A DNA stretch of 64,000 nt from Psoroptes ovis (taxonomy: Eukaryota > Arthropoda > Arachnida > Sarcoptiformes > Psoroptidae). The number at the start of each line of letters is the position of its first letter. Position 1 is the stretch's first letter. The notes under the pieces are model-generated. The model searched no databases. It was not told the DNA's origin and worked only from the letters and a program-made list of their open reading frames with translations. The DNA is taken from the NCBI GenBank assembly GCA_002943765.1, contig PQWQ01000027.1, forward strand, positions 186,001 to 250,000, read 5' to 3'. Below are positions 34,923-48,024 of the stretch, piece by piece. The position numbers were made by a program, and so were the translations under genes.

Positions 34923-37900
34923 TTTTAATTGAAGATTTTTCAAGGGGACAAAAAATGAAAATAAATTATTCCATGTGGAAAACAATGGTATCGATTGTTT
35001 CGTCTATCGGATGGACGAATGAAAAAAAATGTTATCAAAATTCGATTGTTTTAGAATTCAATGACTCATTGTGTGTTGTCATACAGATCTTATCATTCTG
35101 AAAATCCCAAATAGTTTAATATTACATTTGATTGAGTGCGGTTTGTACTGATTGTATTCATTTTTACCTATTCAATCAATCAATATGTGAAATTTGGCGC
35201 CTATTTTTTTTTTGTGTTAACCATGTTGTTGTTCTTTGAATTATTCATATTTATTCAAAGATATAAATTGCACATGACACTCGTATATTTCTTTTTCTTT
35301 TCCATTATTTTTTATTGAATAATCTTTTTTTTTTACTAAAATTTATGTAAAGGAAAAAAATCCCATTCAAAAATACATAAATTGTTCATATTATTATTTT
35401 TTATCATTATTTCCCGTTTTGATAAAAATAATAATAAAACTCGAATCCCTCTGGTGTCGAAATTGAGAATTAATCGAATGTTTTTTTTTTCTTTTTTTCT
35501 GCATTCACAATAAATTGCAAATGCAAATGAAAAACTAACAGCATTGCTGACAGTTAGCGATGGGAGTGATTACGACTATTCAAACATGAATTAGGATAAT
35601 GCGCGCGTTTTTCCCGCCTTCATTTACGAATGAAATAATAATGATTGGCTAATCTCGGGCTATTAAGGTAGGGTAATTTGTTTCATCTTATCAAATGGTA
35701 GTAGCATTAAAATAAGAGGTGTGTTTAGTGTTTTACTGCTACCACTAACATTAATAATGCTTCGAATGCTCAGTCCTTATAATTTTTAGTTGAAAATTTT
35801 TGATTTACATTGAAAATAAAAGAACGACAGAGAATTAGTTAGCAAGACAGTACGTATAATGATTGTCTTTGTGTGTGCTTGTATTTTTCTTCATTTTTTT
35901 TTCATTTGAAAAGTGAAATATAATAAAAAAGAACGAAGCATTTCAACATTGATCAGTGATACAACATTGATTATTTTGCTCTGTGTGTGTGTATTTTATC
36001 ATTAGTAAAGTGAATACAAGTTGTTGTAAAAGCAAGAAATAAAAATAATTTTTTTTTTATTCAACTGTGCTGTGCTCCCAATTCATCGAAGCTGTTCATA
36101 TTTTGTGTATGCTTTCTTTCTATTCTCCTTCATCCATTGATCAACGTTTGGAAAAATAAACAACGCGACAAAAAGGATCCAAAAAGTCCAATGGTATGTA
36201 TTTGTGTGTGTGCATGCATGTATATGTAATGCATTCAGTTCTATTTTGAGCTGGTTCTTTTTTCGAATGTTTTGTACACTCCACCACACACCACTCAATC
36301 AACATTCGAAAAGTAGAAATAGAAAAAAATTTACTTCTTTTGCTGCTGCATTTGTTTTCAATTCTCATTACATACACACAGATAGACATTATATTTGCTC
36401 TGTTCGTTGTTGTTGATGATAATAATATTGATTCTTTTATTTTTCTTTATTTCACAACCGATAACATAATTTAATGTTTTTGCTGTTGTTGGAAATTGAA
36501 TTGGTAATTGCTGCTTTCTCTGTCTTTGAATAAATAGAAAGAAAGAATAAACACACACAAACACACAGCGACAACTTTGGTATATGCATTTTTTTTCCCA
36601 TTTCATTACTGGTGCTGTGTTGTTACAATAAATAGTAATAACAATAATATCTCATCATCATCATTATTATCAATTGACAGTGTGTTATATTTGTGTGCAT
36701 GCATGGTAAATGCTATTTTAATGGTAAAAGAGATATATTTTATTTATTATTATAATTTGAAATTGTACTATTTTTTTTATATTTTGATTTCACATTTTTT
36801 TACACACAAAAAATTTCAACCAAGTTTTCTTCTTTTCTCTGTGTGTTGTAATATTTGTAATATTACTTTTATCAAAATATTAAAAACTAAATAAAATACA
36901 GCAATAACAACTAACACACCGTACACTCATATAACTCTATTGCTGCATGTATTTTTTTACATTTTCATTTTCTACAAATGAAAAATAATACATAATACAC
37001 ATAAATAAATGAATGAATGAAATAACATCCTAAATAGTAAGAAATGAAAATTTTATATATTCAAACGTTGTCAGTGTGTTAAACTAATAATGAAAGTATA
37101 AAATAATAGTAAATGAATGAATGAAAAATAGATAGTCACAGATATACAAAAAAAATGTAATGATAATGATAATAATAATAACAAAAACTGTTGTTGTCGC
37201 TGTCGTTATGTTTGATTGAGAATATATGAATGAATTGAATGTATTTTGTTGTTGTTGATGCTGTTGATGATGATGACTATCTTTATCTGTGTGTATCATA
37301 CACATTGTGTTGTCTCTTGAAACCATATTTACTTTCGATTAAATTGAAAAAAAAATATAGTCTTGTGTGTGTGTGTGTGGATTGAATATAACGCCGAGTG
37401 AATTGTAAAGATGAATGAAATGAATCAATGAATGAATGAAGTGAAATGACTAAAATAATACTAATAATACTAACCCTTAGTTGAATAATAATAATGTGAT
37501 AATATTATTATTTGTCATGAAAGTCGAATACTTTTTAATGATAAAAATGTACAATATATGTGAATGCAAGTGTGTGTGTATGTGTTTATGTGAACGACAA
37601 CTAATAATGAATAAATAAATAAATAAACAAAACAAATAACAACAACAACAAAAAGACAACGTTTTTTTTCTATTATTATTTATAATATACTTGATCACAT
37701 TCATCTCTATTTGTGATGTGTATTATATGTAAAACACATGTGTTTTTTCTTTTCAAAAATATTTGTATTTGATAAAGTATACTAATACATTAAACTATTT
37801 TATATATTGTGATAACTCTCTCTCTTTGTGAATCAATACAATAATAACATCCATAATATAAAAAATAAATAATTATGAAATCTAACATATTTTGGTTTTG

Positions 37901-38942
37901 TTTTATTTTTTTTTTCTTTTACAATAGAAATAATCAAGAAATAATAATAATAAACAAAACAAACAACAAGTGAACAATTGTGAATATATCTGAGATATAT
38001 CATCATCAACAGTAGTATATATCAACGAAGAAGAATTGAATAATAATAAACAACGATAATAACATCCATCAATTATTATAAGAAACGGTATGTATATTTT
38101 ACTCTATTTCATAATTCATTGTTTCCCATTAGAATTGATTAGAATATTATCTAATGGTTTTTTGACCACGTGATCTCCAAAATTAGAATTTACTCTTTCA
38201 AATTTATTCAGAACCAAAAAATATTTCTCATATCATATTGTTGTTGTTGTTGACCTTTGGCGCCAAAATTGAAAATTTAGGTACAATAATAAGAGAGTGT
38301 TTTGCATGTGTTTATGTTGTGTATGTGAGCGCTGTGTGTGTTGTGCAACACAAATAGAAGAACTTTTTTTCCAACATTGATAATAGTGTTTTGTCTATGT
38401 GTGTGTTTGTTGTGTGTGTGTGGAAAATAGTAAATTCAATAATAATCAAATGAAATATGTGTATGCATACATGCACACAAATAGTTGAAAAATGTAAAGC
38501 GCGCCAAAATCAATCCAAATGTTTTTGTTATTGCTTTGTATGTATGTGTGTGTGAATAAAATATTTTTGTTTTTGTACCCTTTTTTCTATAATTAAAGAT
38601 GTGAGATTAATTGTAAAATAATTAATTTTCTTTTATAAATATTTTATTGTTTTGATTAGGGAAATAATTGGTTGAATAACCCTGGAAAACGTGGATATTT
38701 TTTTTAGTAATAATCAACAACAACATTTGACATCAATAATCATCAAGTACGGAATATAAGAAAAATATTTTTCAATTCTTTGGTTCCAAACAAAAAAAAA
38801 TAATTTTTTACCAAAATTTTACTTGTCTTTGTTCCGTTCCTTGAAAATTTATTAAATTTCCCATTCTTTATTGACAAATTCATCTTTGACCAACGACAAT
38901 AAATCAACCTAAATCTCTTATATTTCAAATAAATAAATAAAA
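34923..38942. other. Long upstream region of the HMG-box gene
   Basis: Four kb without a recognised coding gene and without hairpin MITEs. It is rich in T runs, CA/GT and CAA/GTT repeats, as expected for a long regulatory or 5' UTR region. A donor-like CG|GTATGT at 38087/38088 and a TTGATTAG acceptor ending at 38659 could define a 5' UTR intron of the HMG gene; this is inference. The part near 34923 should hold the TRUB2 promoter. Confidence 0.4.
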
Positions 38943-39986
38943 ATGTCTGATTATCAAGCAATGGCGCATCATGCCGCACTCAATGCTAATCAACTTCATC
39001 CAGCGACAATGACACAGATTCCAATGTCACAAATGATTTCAGCCACTGGTCTTAATTTGACTGTAATGCCTGGTCAATTGAATAATGCCGGTCAACATCA
39101 ATTAGCACATGGACAAATTGTTTATGCAACGAATGTTCAACCGACGGTCGCTGTTGCTAATACAATGGCTCAACAACATCATCATCATCATCAACAACAA
39201 CATGGTCATAAAAAGCAGAAAAAACCGAAAGTTAATAAAGATGGAGTGCCAGCACCGAAACGTGCCGCAACACCTTTCATTAATTTTACACAATGGTATC
39301 GTGAAGAATTGAAAAAAGGTGGTCGTCCAATACCTAAGATTGCCGAATTCGGTAAAGAGTGTGCTGCTAAATGGGCACAAATGTCCGAAGAGGAGAAGAA
39401 ACCATTTTTAGATACAGCAGCCAAAGATAGAGATCGTTATAAGAGAGAAATGGCCATCTATAAACCAGCTCGTGATGCTTCCAAACCAAAACGACCAGGT
39501 ACAGCATTTATGTTGTTTATGGTTGATTTTAGAAAAGAAATGGCTGGCAAAGAGCCGGAAGGTGGTGTAGCAGCATTAGCTAAATTAGGAGGTGAACGAT
39601 GGCGAAATATGACCGAAGAAGATAAACGGCCTTATGTTGAACGACAAAATCAAGAACGTGTTCGATATGAATCATCGATGGAAGATTATCGTCGCAAAGG
39701 ACAACAAGCTAATGTTACAGCTCAACAAAATCAACAAGAAAGACGTGAAGGATCGAATGAAGAATCGGATTCCGACTCATTGCAACAAGCGCAAGTCGCT
39801 GTTCAACAACAAGCACAAGCTGTAGCAGCTGCTCAACAGCAACAACAACAAGCCCAACAGCAACAACAGCAGCAGCAACAACAACAACAACAAATTCATC
39901 TAACACCATCGTCGACAACTGCTTATCTTCTGACCGGTACAGGTGCTGTATATTCACAAATACAAGCGCCATATTCTTGGAACTGA
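38943..39986 (+). CDS. Tandem HMG-box chromatin protein
   Basis: Single coding exon, 347 residues, with AAAATG at the start. Two HMG boxes lie at about 106-174 (AATPFINFTQWYREELKKGG; EEEKKPFLDTAAKDRDRYKR) and 181-252 (KPKRPGTAFMLFMVDFRKEM; LGGERWRNMTEEDKRPYVER). The first is preceded by a His/Gln run and the basic HKKQKKPK stretch. The C-terminal third is Gln/Ala-rich (about 270-320). The two-box layout plus Gln-rich flanks resembles HMGB/Dsp1 proteins, which bend DNA and assist repressors or activators, but box sequences are diverged and there is no acidic tail. I therefore do not give a symbol. It stands alone, kilobases from other genes, within simple-sequence DNA. Confidence 0.85.
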   Translation: MSDYQAMAHHAALNANQLHPATMTQIPMSQMISATGLNLTVMPGQLNNAGQHQLAHGQIVYATNVQPTVAVANTMAQQHHHHHQQQHGHKKQKKPKVNKDGVPAPKRAATPFINFTQWYREELKKGGRPIPKIAEFGKECAAKWAQMSEEEKKPFLDTAAKDRDRYKREMAIYKPARDASKPKRPGTAFMLFMVDFRKEMAGKEPEGGVAALAKLGGERWRNMTEEDKRPYVERQNQERVRYESSMEDYRRKGQQANVTAQQNQQERREGSNEESDSDSLQQAQVAVQQQAQAVAAAQQQQQQAQQQQQQQQQQQQQIHLTPSSTTAYLLTGTGAVYSQIQAPYSWN

Positions 39987-41336
39987 TAATCGTTTTTTTT
40001 TCATGATTTCATTTCATTTCATAATTTTTTTTCTCTCTCTCCTCTCTATTCTCTCTCTGAAGTATAAGATACAACAACAAATGACAATGATGAAAATGAT
40101 TATTCATATTTGAACATTATCATCATCATTTTTTTTTTTTTTATTATTATTCATAATTCGAATTTTTTTTTTGTGGAAAATATTTCAATTTTTTTTCGTT
40201 CGTTTTTTTGCTATATAAAACACATTGAAAATTTTGAACACAACAACACTCGAACACAATGTTTATCATCATCATCATCATCACATCATTCATATTTCAC
40301 TATACACATACACAAACAATTATACACAATTCGATATTATTATTCTCGCGTTTATTATTAAGATTTCAATACACACAACACACACACACACACACACCAG
40401 GATGAAACCTCAGGTGAAATGTCCTTTGGAAAAATTTTTTTTTTCATTTTCATTTTTTTTCATTTATCCATTTCTAAATAAATATCAATTATATTAATAA
40501 TAATAAAAATAAAAGAAAATTGATAGATTAATTAATCGATTCAGTATATATCGAACAAAGCATTTTTTTTGAATATTATAAATAAACATTATAAATAATG
40601 AATTTTGAAAAAAAAATTGTTTCATAATGAAATCATTAATGAAAATTAATAATTTTTTATATTAAATTAATGAATTAATTAATCTTAAAATAATTTTAAT
40701 TTTTTTTTTAATTGAAAAACTATTAATATTGAGACACGTTCAAAACAAAGAAATAACAAATATTTGAATGATTGATTTGAAACCACCAAAACAAAAAATT
40801 TGATTTGATTGATTCCAATAATTGAAATCAATAAAATCAATTGAAAGCCATAAATAAAAATTCATTTAAATAAAAATTCGTTCAAATATTAAATATCATT
40901 ATCATTAACATCATCATCATAATCATAATCATCATCGATCATCGTTCACAAATATAATTTCATATTTACATATGTCAAAACATTAAGCATTACATTTTCT
41001 TCTTCACATCAAAACATTTTTTCTTTTTGTTCAAAGCATTTTGTTCAAAGTGGTTTTCGTTTTCAGTCTTCATCTTCGAATCCTTTTGATTTATGGTTTT
41101 GTAATTTTTTTTCAGTTTTTTTTCCGAATTTTTTTAGATTATGTAATTGAAAATTAATTTTTGAATAAAAATAAATGAAATAAAATAAAATCCATTGAAT
41201 CAACATTGAACAGAATATAAATTTTTGAAAATAATCAAAAATTTCATTATCATTGTGACTGGGTTATGTGTATGTGTTTATGGAAAAATTTTTTTTTCAT
41301 TTTTTTCAAATTTGTATTAAATTCAAAATAAATGAA

Positions 41337-41359
41337 TTTTTTTTTTTTTTTTTTTTTTT
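41337..41359. repeat. Poly-T run
   Basis: Uninterrupted T run of about 23 bases in the HMG downstream region. Confidence 0.9.
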
Positions 41360-42339
41360 AATAGAAAATTGTAATTTCACATGTGTTAACCAAAACAAAC
41401 ACAAACAGACACTTACACTCATTAATAATAATTAAAAGATATAAAATGATACAATTAAAGAATCGTTTTTTTTTTCTAAAAAATTAATTAATTGATTAAT
41501 TAATCTTTTTTCTATTTTCTTAAACATTCGATTCCAGCATTTGATTCGTCATTCACTGATTGTGTACTTGGCTTTCTTGATTTGTCATTCAGTGATTTTC
41601 ATTTTTTTCATTTAATTTAATCCGTAAATACAGTGAATGAATAAATCAATGAATGAATGAATCAAAATAAATGTACAAATATTCATGAATCATTCAAAAT
41701 TATTTATGAATATGAACAACGAAAAAAAATTTCAAGGTTCATATTCATTTCTATTTATTTATTTCATTATTTTCAATGACAGTGTTTTTTTCAGCTCAAA
41801 GATGTTTGCTCAGAATTTTCACGTGGAGAAATTGAAAAATGTCAAGATTCCTCTTTCTATCAGTGTTTTCAAATCTTCATGTTAACCCGTTCATATTCAA
41901 ACAACAATTAAATTGATCAAAATATTATGTCACATTGTTTATGAAATGAAATTGAATTTTTTTCTTCAAAAACAAAAAACAAAAAAAAAAAAAAAAATTT
42001 CCACGTGTTTTTCATTCATTCATTCGAATTTAGCTTTGAGTTAAACAAAGTTTTTATTCGTTTTGGAGCCATTCACACATTTCAAATGATTTAAACAAGA
42101 AATCAATGATGACAATGAAATCGTCGAAAAAATGAAAAATATTATCAACCGAAAATAAAGATTTCTCTTTGACACCAACAGCACCGATTCGATTGAATGG
42201 CTGAATACCTTTTAAAAAAATGAATGAACTTGAATTTTCCCGACTGAAAATTGGAAAAAATTTAACCCGAAAAAACCAAATCGATTCGAATCGATGGGTC
42301 CCATAGGTTATCGGCATGGCGGCGACCACTTGGCAACGA

Positions 42340-42380
42340 GCCCTTGTGAAACAGTCCCGATAAGACTGATTCACAAGGGC
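42340..42380. other. Stem-loop with 17-bp arms
   Basis: GCCCTTGTGAAACAGTC (42340-42356) and GACTGATTCACAAGGGC (42364-42380) are complementary at 16 of 17 positions around a 7-base loop. It is single copy in this window and unrelated to the MITE families. It could be a structured RNA or a remnant element; no assignment is possible. Confidence 0.5.
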
Positions 42381-42611
42381 CCTGTTACTGATTCGGGCCA
42401 AATGATTCGATTGATCGATTACGAATAAGCAAAACGAATTGGAAAACTTCGGTTTTTTCATTTTCGATTCGTTCGTTCGTTTGGTGCCTTCGTTCGAAAA
42501 TGAAATGATTTAGGAGAAATAAAAAAAAAAAGTTTTATTTCATTTCATTTCATTTTTGCCCATTATTCATTCATTCATTCATTCATTTTTTTCAATTATT
42601 TATGTATAATA

Positions 42612-42688
42612 AGGTTGCCCGAAAAGTTCTTGCCGATTTTACCACTGAATGTCAATTCGAAAATCGGCCAGAACTTATCGGACAATGC
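42612..42688. mobile_element. Hairpin MITE, divergent class
   Basis: AGGTTGCCCGAAAAGTTCTT then GCCGATTTT; right arm AAAATCGGCCAGAACTTATC then GGACAATGC. The only short hairpin between 22977 and 56809. Confidence 0.85.
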
Positions 42689-43068
42689 AATTATTTATGT
42701 ATTTACTTTTCGAATGATTTGCCATTATTATTTCAATTTGGTTCCATTTATTCATCATCAATGTGTGCCTGTGTATTTCCTATGCAATTCTTTTTTCCAT
42801 TCATTCAATTTCTATGAGCTTCTTCTCCATTTTCATCTCCATCCATCCATTCATCCACCATCCATCCATTCGTTTATAATCGTTGTGATTTGGCTTTGGC
42901 TGATTGTGTAGGGTGGTTTTCACTATGTTTTATGTGCGAGCAAAGCAAACGATGAAAAGAAATAAATATGAACTAGGGCCCAGGTCGGCCAGGGTTTATC
43001 GTTTTTGTTTGCTTGCTTGTTCGTTCGATCGCTCCCCCTCCCCGCAAATCACACACAAACATGCCATA

Positions 43069-43073
<5 letters not shown>

Positions 43074-43099
<26 letters not shown>
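43074..43099. repeat. Poly-T run
   Basis: Uninterrupted T run of about 26 bases, the longest homopolymer I noticed in the window. Confidence 0.9.
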
Positions 43100-43289
43100 G
43101 CACAAATGCTGCTCTGCTGCAGCTGCATTTGATAAATGTGGAATTAACACACACACAAAGTGAAAGCACATAAAAAAAAGGCAGAAGGGGGAAAGCAAAG
43201 AGAGGGGGGCTGACAAACCAATGATGATGATGAACGCGCTTTTTCGCATGTTGAAAAAAAAAACGAAATGGAAAAAAACTTGAAATTTT

Positions 43290-43453
43290 ACATTGGTTTC
43301 AAGTTTTAATTCGTAGTTTTAAAATTGAATTTCATAGTTTTAAAGTTGAATTTCGTAATTTCACCATTGAAAATTGCATTCAAAACTACGAAAATCAATT
43401 TGAAAACTGCGAAATTTAATTCGAAAACTACGAATTGAAACTTGAAATCTTGC
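43290..43453. mobile_element. Long hairpin MITE, second family
   Basis: ACATTGGTTTCAAGTTTTAA ... CGAATTGAAACTTGAAATCT. Blocks AATTCGTAGTTTTAAAATTG and GAAAACTACGAATTGAAACT are complementary over most of their length. The outermost bases are diverged. Confidence 0.85.
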
Positions 43454-45813
43454 GTTTCAATTTGTGCACGTACGCCACCGCACACATATATTTAAAAAAC
43501 GAAAAACAACAAACTGCGCCACTCACAATTTTGGCATGTGTATGAGTGTGTGTTGTGAGCACAATTGTATTGAGTTGTGTATGTGTGTATATGTATATCA
43601 TGGCTGCTTGAATGACTACATTCTTCATTGTTTTGAAAAAGAATGTAGATGTACACACTGTGTTTGAGTGTAAAAGACGATGAGTGTGTATGTGTAGTTT
43701 AATGTACATGTACAACAACAAAAGCAAACACGCCTCAACATATATGAAAAGAGAGAAACGTTTTTTTTTTGTTTCGGTGGAGGAATGAAAACTACGCAGT
43801 AAGATACAATAAATTATCTTCCCCTTCCCTTCCTTCCCCCCCCGAAAATTGAACATTACACACTGAAAACTCAAAAAAAAAAAAAAATGTCTAAAACAAC
43901 ATTTTTCAGTGTTCGTTCTTCGTTTTTCTCATTTATTATTATCCTCCCTCCGATCACACGACTCCACATCATCATTTTTTATCATTTTTTTCGTTCGTTC
44001 GAATTCGAAATTTGAATCCCTCCGGCTGCCCAAATACACACAGCCCATGGCCATTGCTTTAGCAGAAATAATCATTATTTTTCCATCATGGCAAATGGAA
44101 TGCATGGCAAACAACAACACCCAAATAAGTGAACCCAGTGCATACTTTCGAATGTGTGTGCATATGCATATCTTGTTTAATTTTCACAAAATAAAACTTG
44201 ACTAATCGTGATCAGCAAGGGAGTAGATGGAGAGGGGGTCTAATGAAGGGCAACCAATAAAAACTTTGACCATAAAAATTGAATTCGAACGAATTTTTTT
44301 TTGTTTTCGAATTTCACGCGCGCATTTCTTATTGGATGATTGAAATGAAATGAGTCGAATGAAGCATCCTGTGTTATGAGTGTTTGTTTGTGTTCGATCG
44401 AATCAAAAATAAGTTTGCCTTGAAAACGCAAGCGAAAATACGCTGTAGAAATGAAAGAAGAACAAGAAGAAATGAATAAACGTGTTTAAGGCCAGAAATT
44501 ATAACAACTTTTTGTGTTTGTTTGTTTGTTCGCTAAAAATGAGATGAGCGCGGGGGGGGGAAACAAAATAGTGCTTAGAAATTGTTGTGAAAGGGGGAGC
44601 CAAAGTGGCAAACAATCAGATAGAAGGACTCTTGTGTGTGTGTGTGTGTGCATTCATTTTTCAACAAACTCAACGATTTTTACAGTGAAAACTCGTTTTT
44701 TTTTTGCATTCATCAAAAGTTGATAAAATGATTCGATTTTGTGTGCTGTTGTTTGGATGGATTAAATTTTTGCCATCCAACAAAATAAAACATGAAAATA
44801 AATTTGAAAAATTGCTGGTAAAAATATCGGAAGATTTACTGTAGATTTCCATACACACATATTTCATACATTCAAATGTAATATTAACGAATTGATTCGG
44901 CTTTTTTTTTGGCCTGCCTGATGATGAGTACAGCATTATTCTTAAAGAGTCAAAAGTTTGCCAAAAATACATGAATATCATTTGCTATATATACCCGAAT
45001 GGAAACTGAATTGAATTGAACATAAGAAAATTAACCAAACATGGGCTCGAATAATGTGGTTCAAGCTTTTCGAATACATTCGAATGATGATGAATAGGTC
45101 TGTGTATGTGTTTGGTGGTGGTGAATATCAAACACTTAAAACACTGATAGAAAATGGTGGAAAATATTCAAATATATTCAAATATTCGAATGCACACAAT
45201 TGTAATGATTGGAATTGAATCTGGAAAACATAAACGAATGTTTAATTGGGAAAATTCGAGTCCCGAATAATGGACGGATGGCAGCAGTTTGAAATTTTCA
45301 AATTTAATTCGAATTTCGAATCATTTTTGAAAAAATCCTACACACAAAGCATCATCAACATTTGGCAATTCATTAATCATCATCTATAGTTGATCCAACA
45401 AAATTGATGATTTGGTCGGCAACCATCGGCAATAAAATCTTGTATTTGTATTTTGTGTAAAAATTTTGAAAAAAATTCAAAAATTTGAAAAAAAATTTAG
45501 AGCCCAGTGGCGCCATCTGTTGGACAAAAAATATCAAAATTGAAAAATTATATTCGGCGCCAAATGACTCAAATTTCAACTCATTTATTCAAACTATCAG
45601 CATTGAAATGAGTCAAATATGAATAGTCATGATGATTAATGGGGAAAAATTTGAATAAAATTCATTTTTATTAAATGGAAAATTTTCTCATATGAATTGA
45701 CAAAAAATAATAATTGTTTTCACTTGATCATGAAGGGTTAATTTGAATGAAAAAAAATTGCTAAAAAATGCTAAAAAAATTGGAGATCTTTGAAGAAAAT
45801 GAAGATAAAAATT

Positions 45814-48024
45814 TTAGAAATCATCACTGATATTATTATCATGTTGATCAACATCCAGAACATGCTCATCATCTAACTGTGAACATTTAGTGAAAAATGG
45901 ATGCATTAATGCTTGATGGGCACTGAAACGTGTATGTGGATTTGGATCCAATAAATGTTCAAGAAGATCATATGCTTCATCAGGTGCTTTGTACCATTTA
46001 TGGCTATTGGCAGTAGTATTATTATTTACAGTAATAGTATCATCAACATATTTATTATCCAATGTTGATGTTTTTTTTAATTGCATACAAATTTTTTTCA
46101 AATTCATTGCTGGCACATGACGACGTGATAATGTTATTGTTTTGCCCAGTGCTGCTGCTGATTGTTTCATTTTTGTCGAGCCAAGTATTGTAATTATTTC
46201 AGCTAAACATGTAATATCATCATTACAGCGGAAAAATGGATAACGTCCCGATAATAAACTAGCGAATATTACACCACAAGACCAGATATCAATTTTTGTC
46301 GATTGATTTGTGTAACGTAATAATATTTCTGGTGCACGAAATCCAGGTGTACCAGCTCTTGGTACATTCAATTCAATTTTTGAAAGACATTGATGACAAA
46401 TAATGTTTGTCTTGGTACAACCACATAATCGATTATTGTTAACATTATTTTCTTGTTGACTCTTCCCATCATCTTTACTGTTCGGTGATAATTCTTGATG
46501 CAAATTTTTCTTTATGGTATGAAATCGATAATTCATCGATTTGGTTGATACAGATTTTGGTGTATTATAATATGAATATTTTGAATGTTGTGGTTGATTG
46601 CAATCAATCAGGTTCGATTTATTCTTTAGACAATTATTCGGTGTGGCGAGAGAGAAATTGAAATTTTTTTGAACAGTACGCGGTGGTGTTTCAGGTATTA
46701 CTGATGGCATCATCAATTTATTCGGTGTTTTGTTTACATCATTCAAATTGGGCTGTTCATTTTGCTTGGTAGGAGTTTTATACATCCATTGATCGGTTTT
46801 TATCGGTGTTTGCGGTAGCATTATCGAATCAGTTGTTGTGGTTATTTCATTTTCAGTTTGGACAGTTTCCATTTTATCATTATCATCATCATCATTATTC
46901 TTATGGCTACTAATCTCCGAAGTTTTGACAATCAATTGTTGTTCTTTATTGTTCTTAATAACTGATGGAGTCAATGGTGATATGAATATACTTGAGGTTT
47001 GTAATTGTTTGACAGTATTATTATTATTATTGTTTAAATGATTATATTTAATACGTTTTTTATTTGTAGCATTATCATCTAAATCTTCAACATTATCGAA
47101 TGCTCGTTTATTATTCTGAGTAATTAATTTTTTATTATGGTCATTACTGATATCATCTTGAAATTTATTATTTAAATTTTTACGTATAGCCGATGATTGA
47201 TTATTCGATTGCTTACTTGTTGATTGTTGTTTTAATGGATACAATGACAGATTAATTGAATGAAATAATTCACGTTCATTTTGTGATAAACCAAAATCAA
47301 CTAATGCATATTGCCTTTGTTGTCTATTGTACAAGAAATTTGATGGTTTAATATCACGATGTATGATACCTTTTTTATGGCAACATTGTAATGCTTTCAA
47401 TAAATTAAGCATATAGGAACGTATTTCATTCAGGGTTAAATCATTAAGATAATCTTGAAAACGATCATGTTCAACAATAGGCATTACGACGATTGTATGT
47501 CCATTATTGTAGAAACAAGATTTGATTGAAATAATATTTGATTGTCCACCTAAATCACGTAAAAATCGCAGCTCTTTAGCTATTCTGGATGGTTTCACAA
47601 TCGGTATTATATATTTCAATGCATAATATTTTACTTCATTATCATTATGATTGCTTGAATCATCAATTAATTGAACATTGTTTTTCAAACGTGCTTTATA
47701 CACTTTTGAAAATGTACCTTCACCAATTTTATCGACGATGTCGAAATATTCATTGATTTCTGGAACATTTTCCAACATTATCTTGGCATGAACATCATTT
47801 TCGATATTGCCTATTTGAGAATAGAGAATTGATTAATAAATGAAAATCAAAGAAAATTGAAAAATCAAACCTTTTTTAGGATTTTCAATCCGCAACGAAC
47901 TAAAATTAACATCACCATTCAACACTATTGTATTGTTTTTCGTTGATACCGTATTACTACAATTAATGTTGATATTATTCGGAAAAATGCTTGGCGATGT
48001 TTTCTTTGATGATTCGTTAATCAT
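45814..48024 (-). CDS. CDC7: Cdc7 (DDK) kinase catalytic subunit
   Basis: Two exons, 48024-47871 and 47810-45814, 716 residues. The start is the only ATG in frame before the first donor. Kinase motifs: IGEGTFSKVYKARL (about 80), the ATP Lys in YALKYI, HRDIKPSNFLYN (about 200), VDFGLSQ (about 225), then a very long Asn-rich insert, the CGCTKTNIICHQCL metal-binding segment, RAGTPGFRAPEILLR, WSCGVIFASLLSGRYPFF and a final PDEAYDLLEHLLDPNPHTRF. The large insert between DFG and APE and the adjacent Cys cluster are hallmarks of Cdc7. With Dbf4 it phosphorylates MCM2-7 to fire replication origins. It is divergent with EME1 over 350 bp that contain E2F-like palindromes. Confidence 0.96.

Larger units (their letters stand above)
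39987..45813. other. Gene-free, simple-sequence-rich stretch
   Basis: 5.8 kb with no gene recognised. The first part probably includes the 3' UTR of the HMG gene (AATAAA near 40500). There are many homopolymer T and A runs, CA/GT repeats, one short MITE (42612), one long-family hairpin (43290) and an isolated stem-loop at 42340. A TTTATT on the plus strand at 45667 is a candidate poly(A) signal for minus-strand CDC7. Confidence 0.45.

Noticed and set aside
34923..34985. Longer TRUB2 N-terminus starting at 34985
   Set aside because: The first codon is TTG; the first ATG in frame is at 34922.
38743..38979. Minus-strand frame overlapping the HMG start
   Set aside because: Shadow frame; the plus strand carries the two HMG boxes.
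42054..42461. 135-codon open frame on the minus strand
   Set aside because: It crosses the stem-loop at 42340 and shows no domain; the GC-rich part alone makes it look gene-like.
43428..43874. 148-codon open frame on the minus strand with His/Thr repeats
   Set aside because: It overlaps the long-family hairpin and CA repeats and has no conserved motif.
45814..48024. Alternative assignment of the kinase to a casein kinase or a CDK
   Set aside because: The long insert with the Cys cluster before RAGTPGFRAPE and the N-terminal IGEGTFSKVYKA region are specific to Cdc7.
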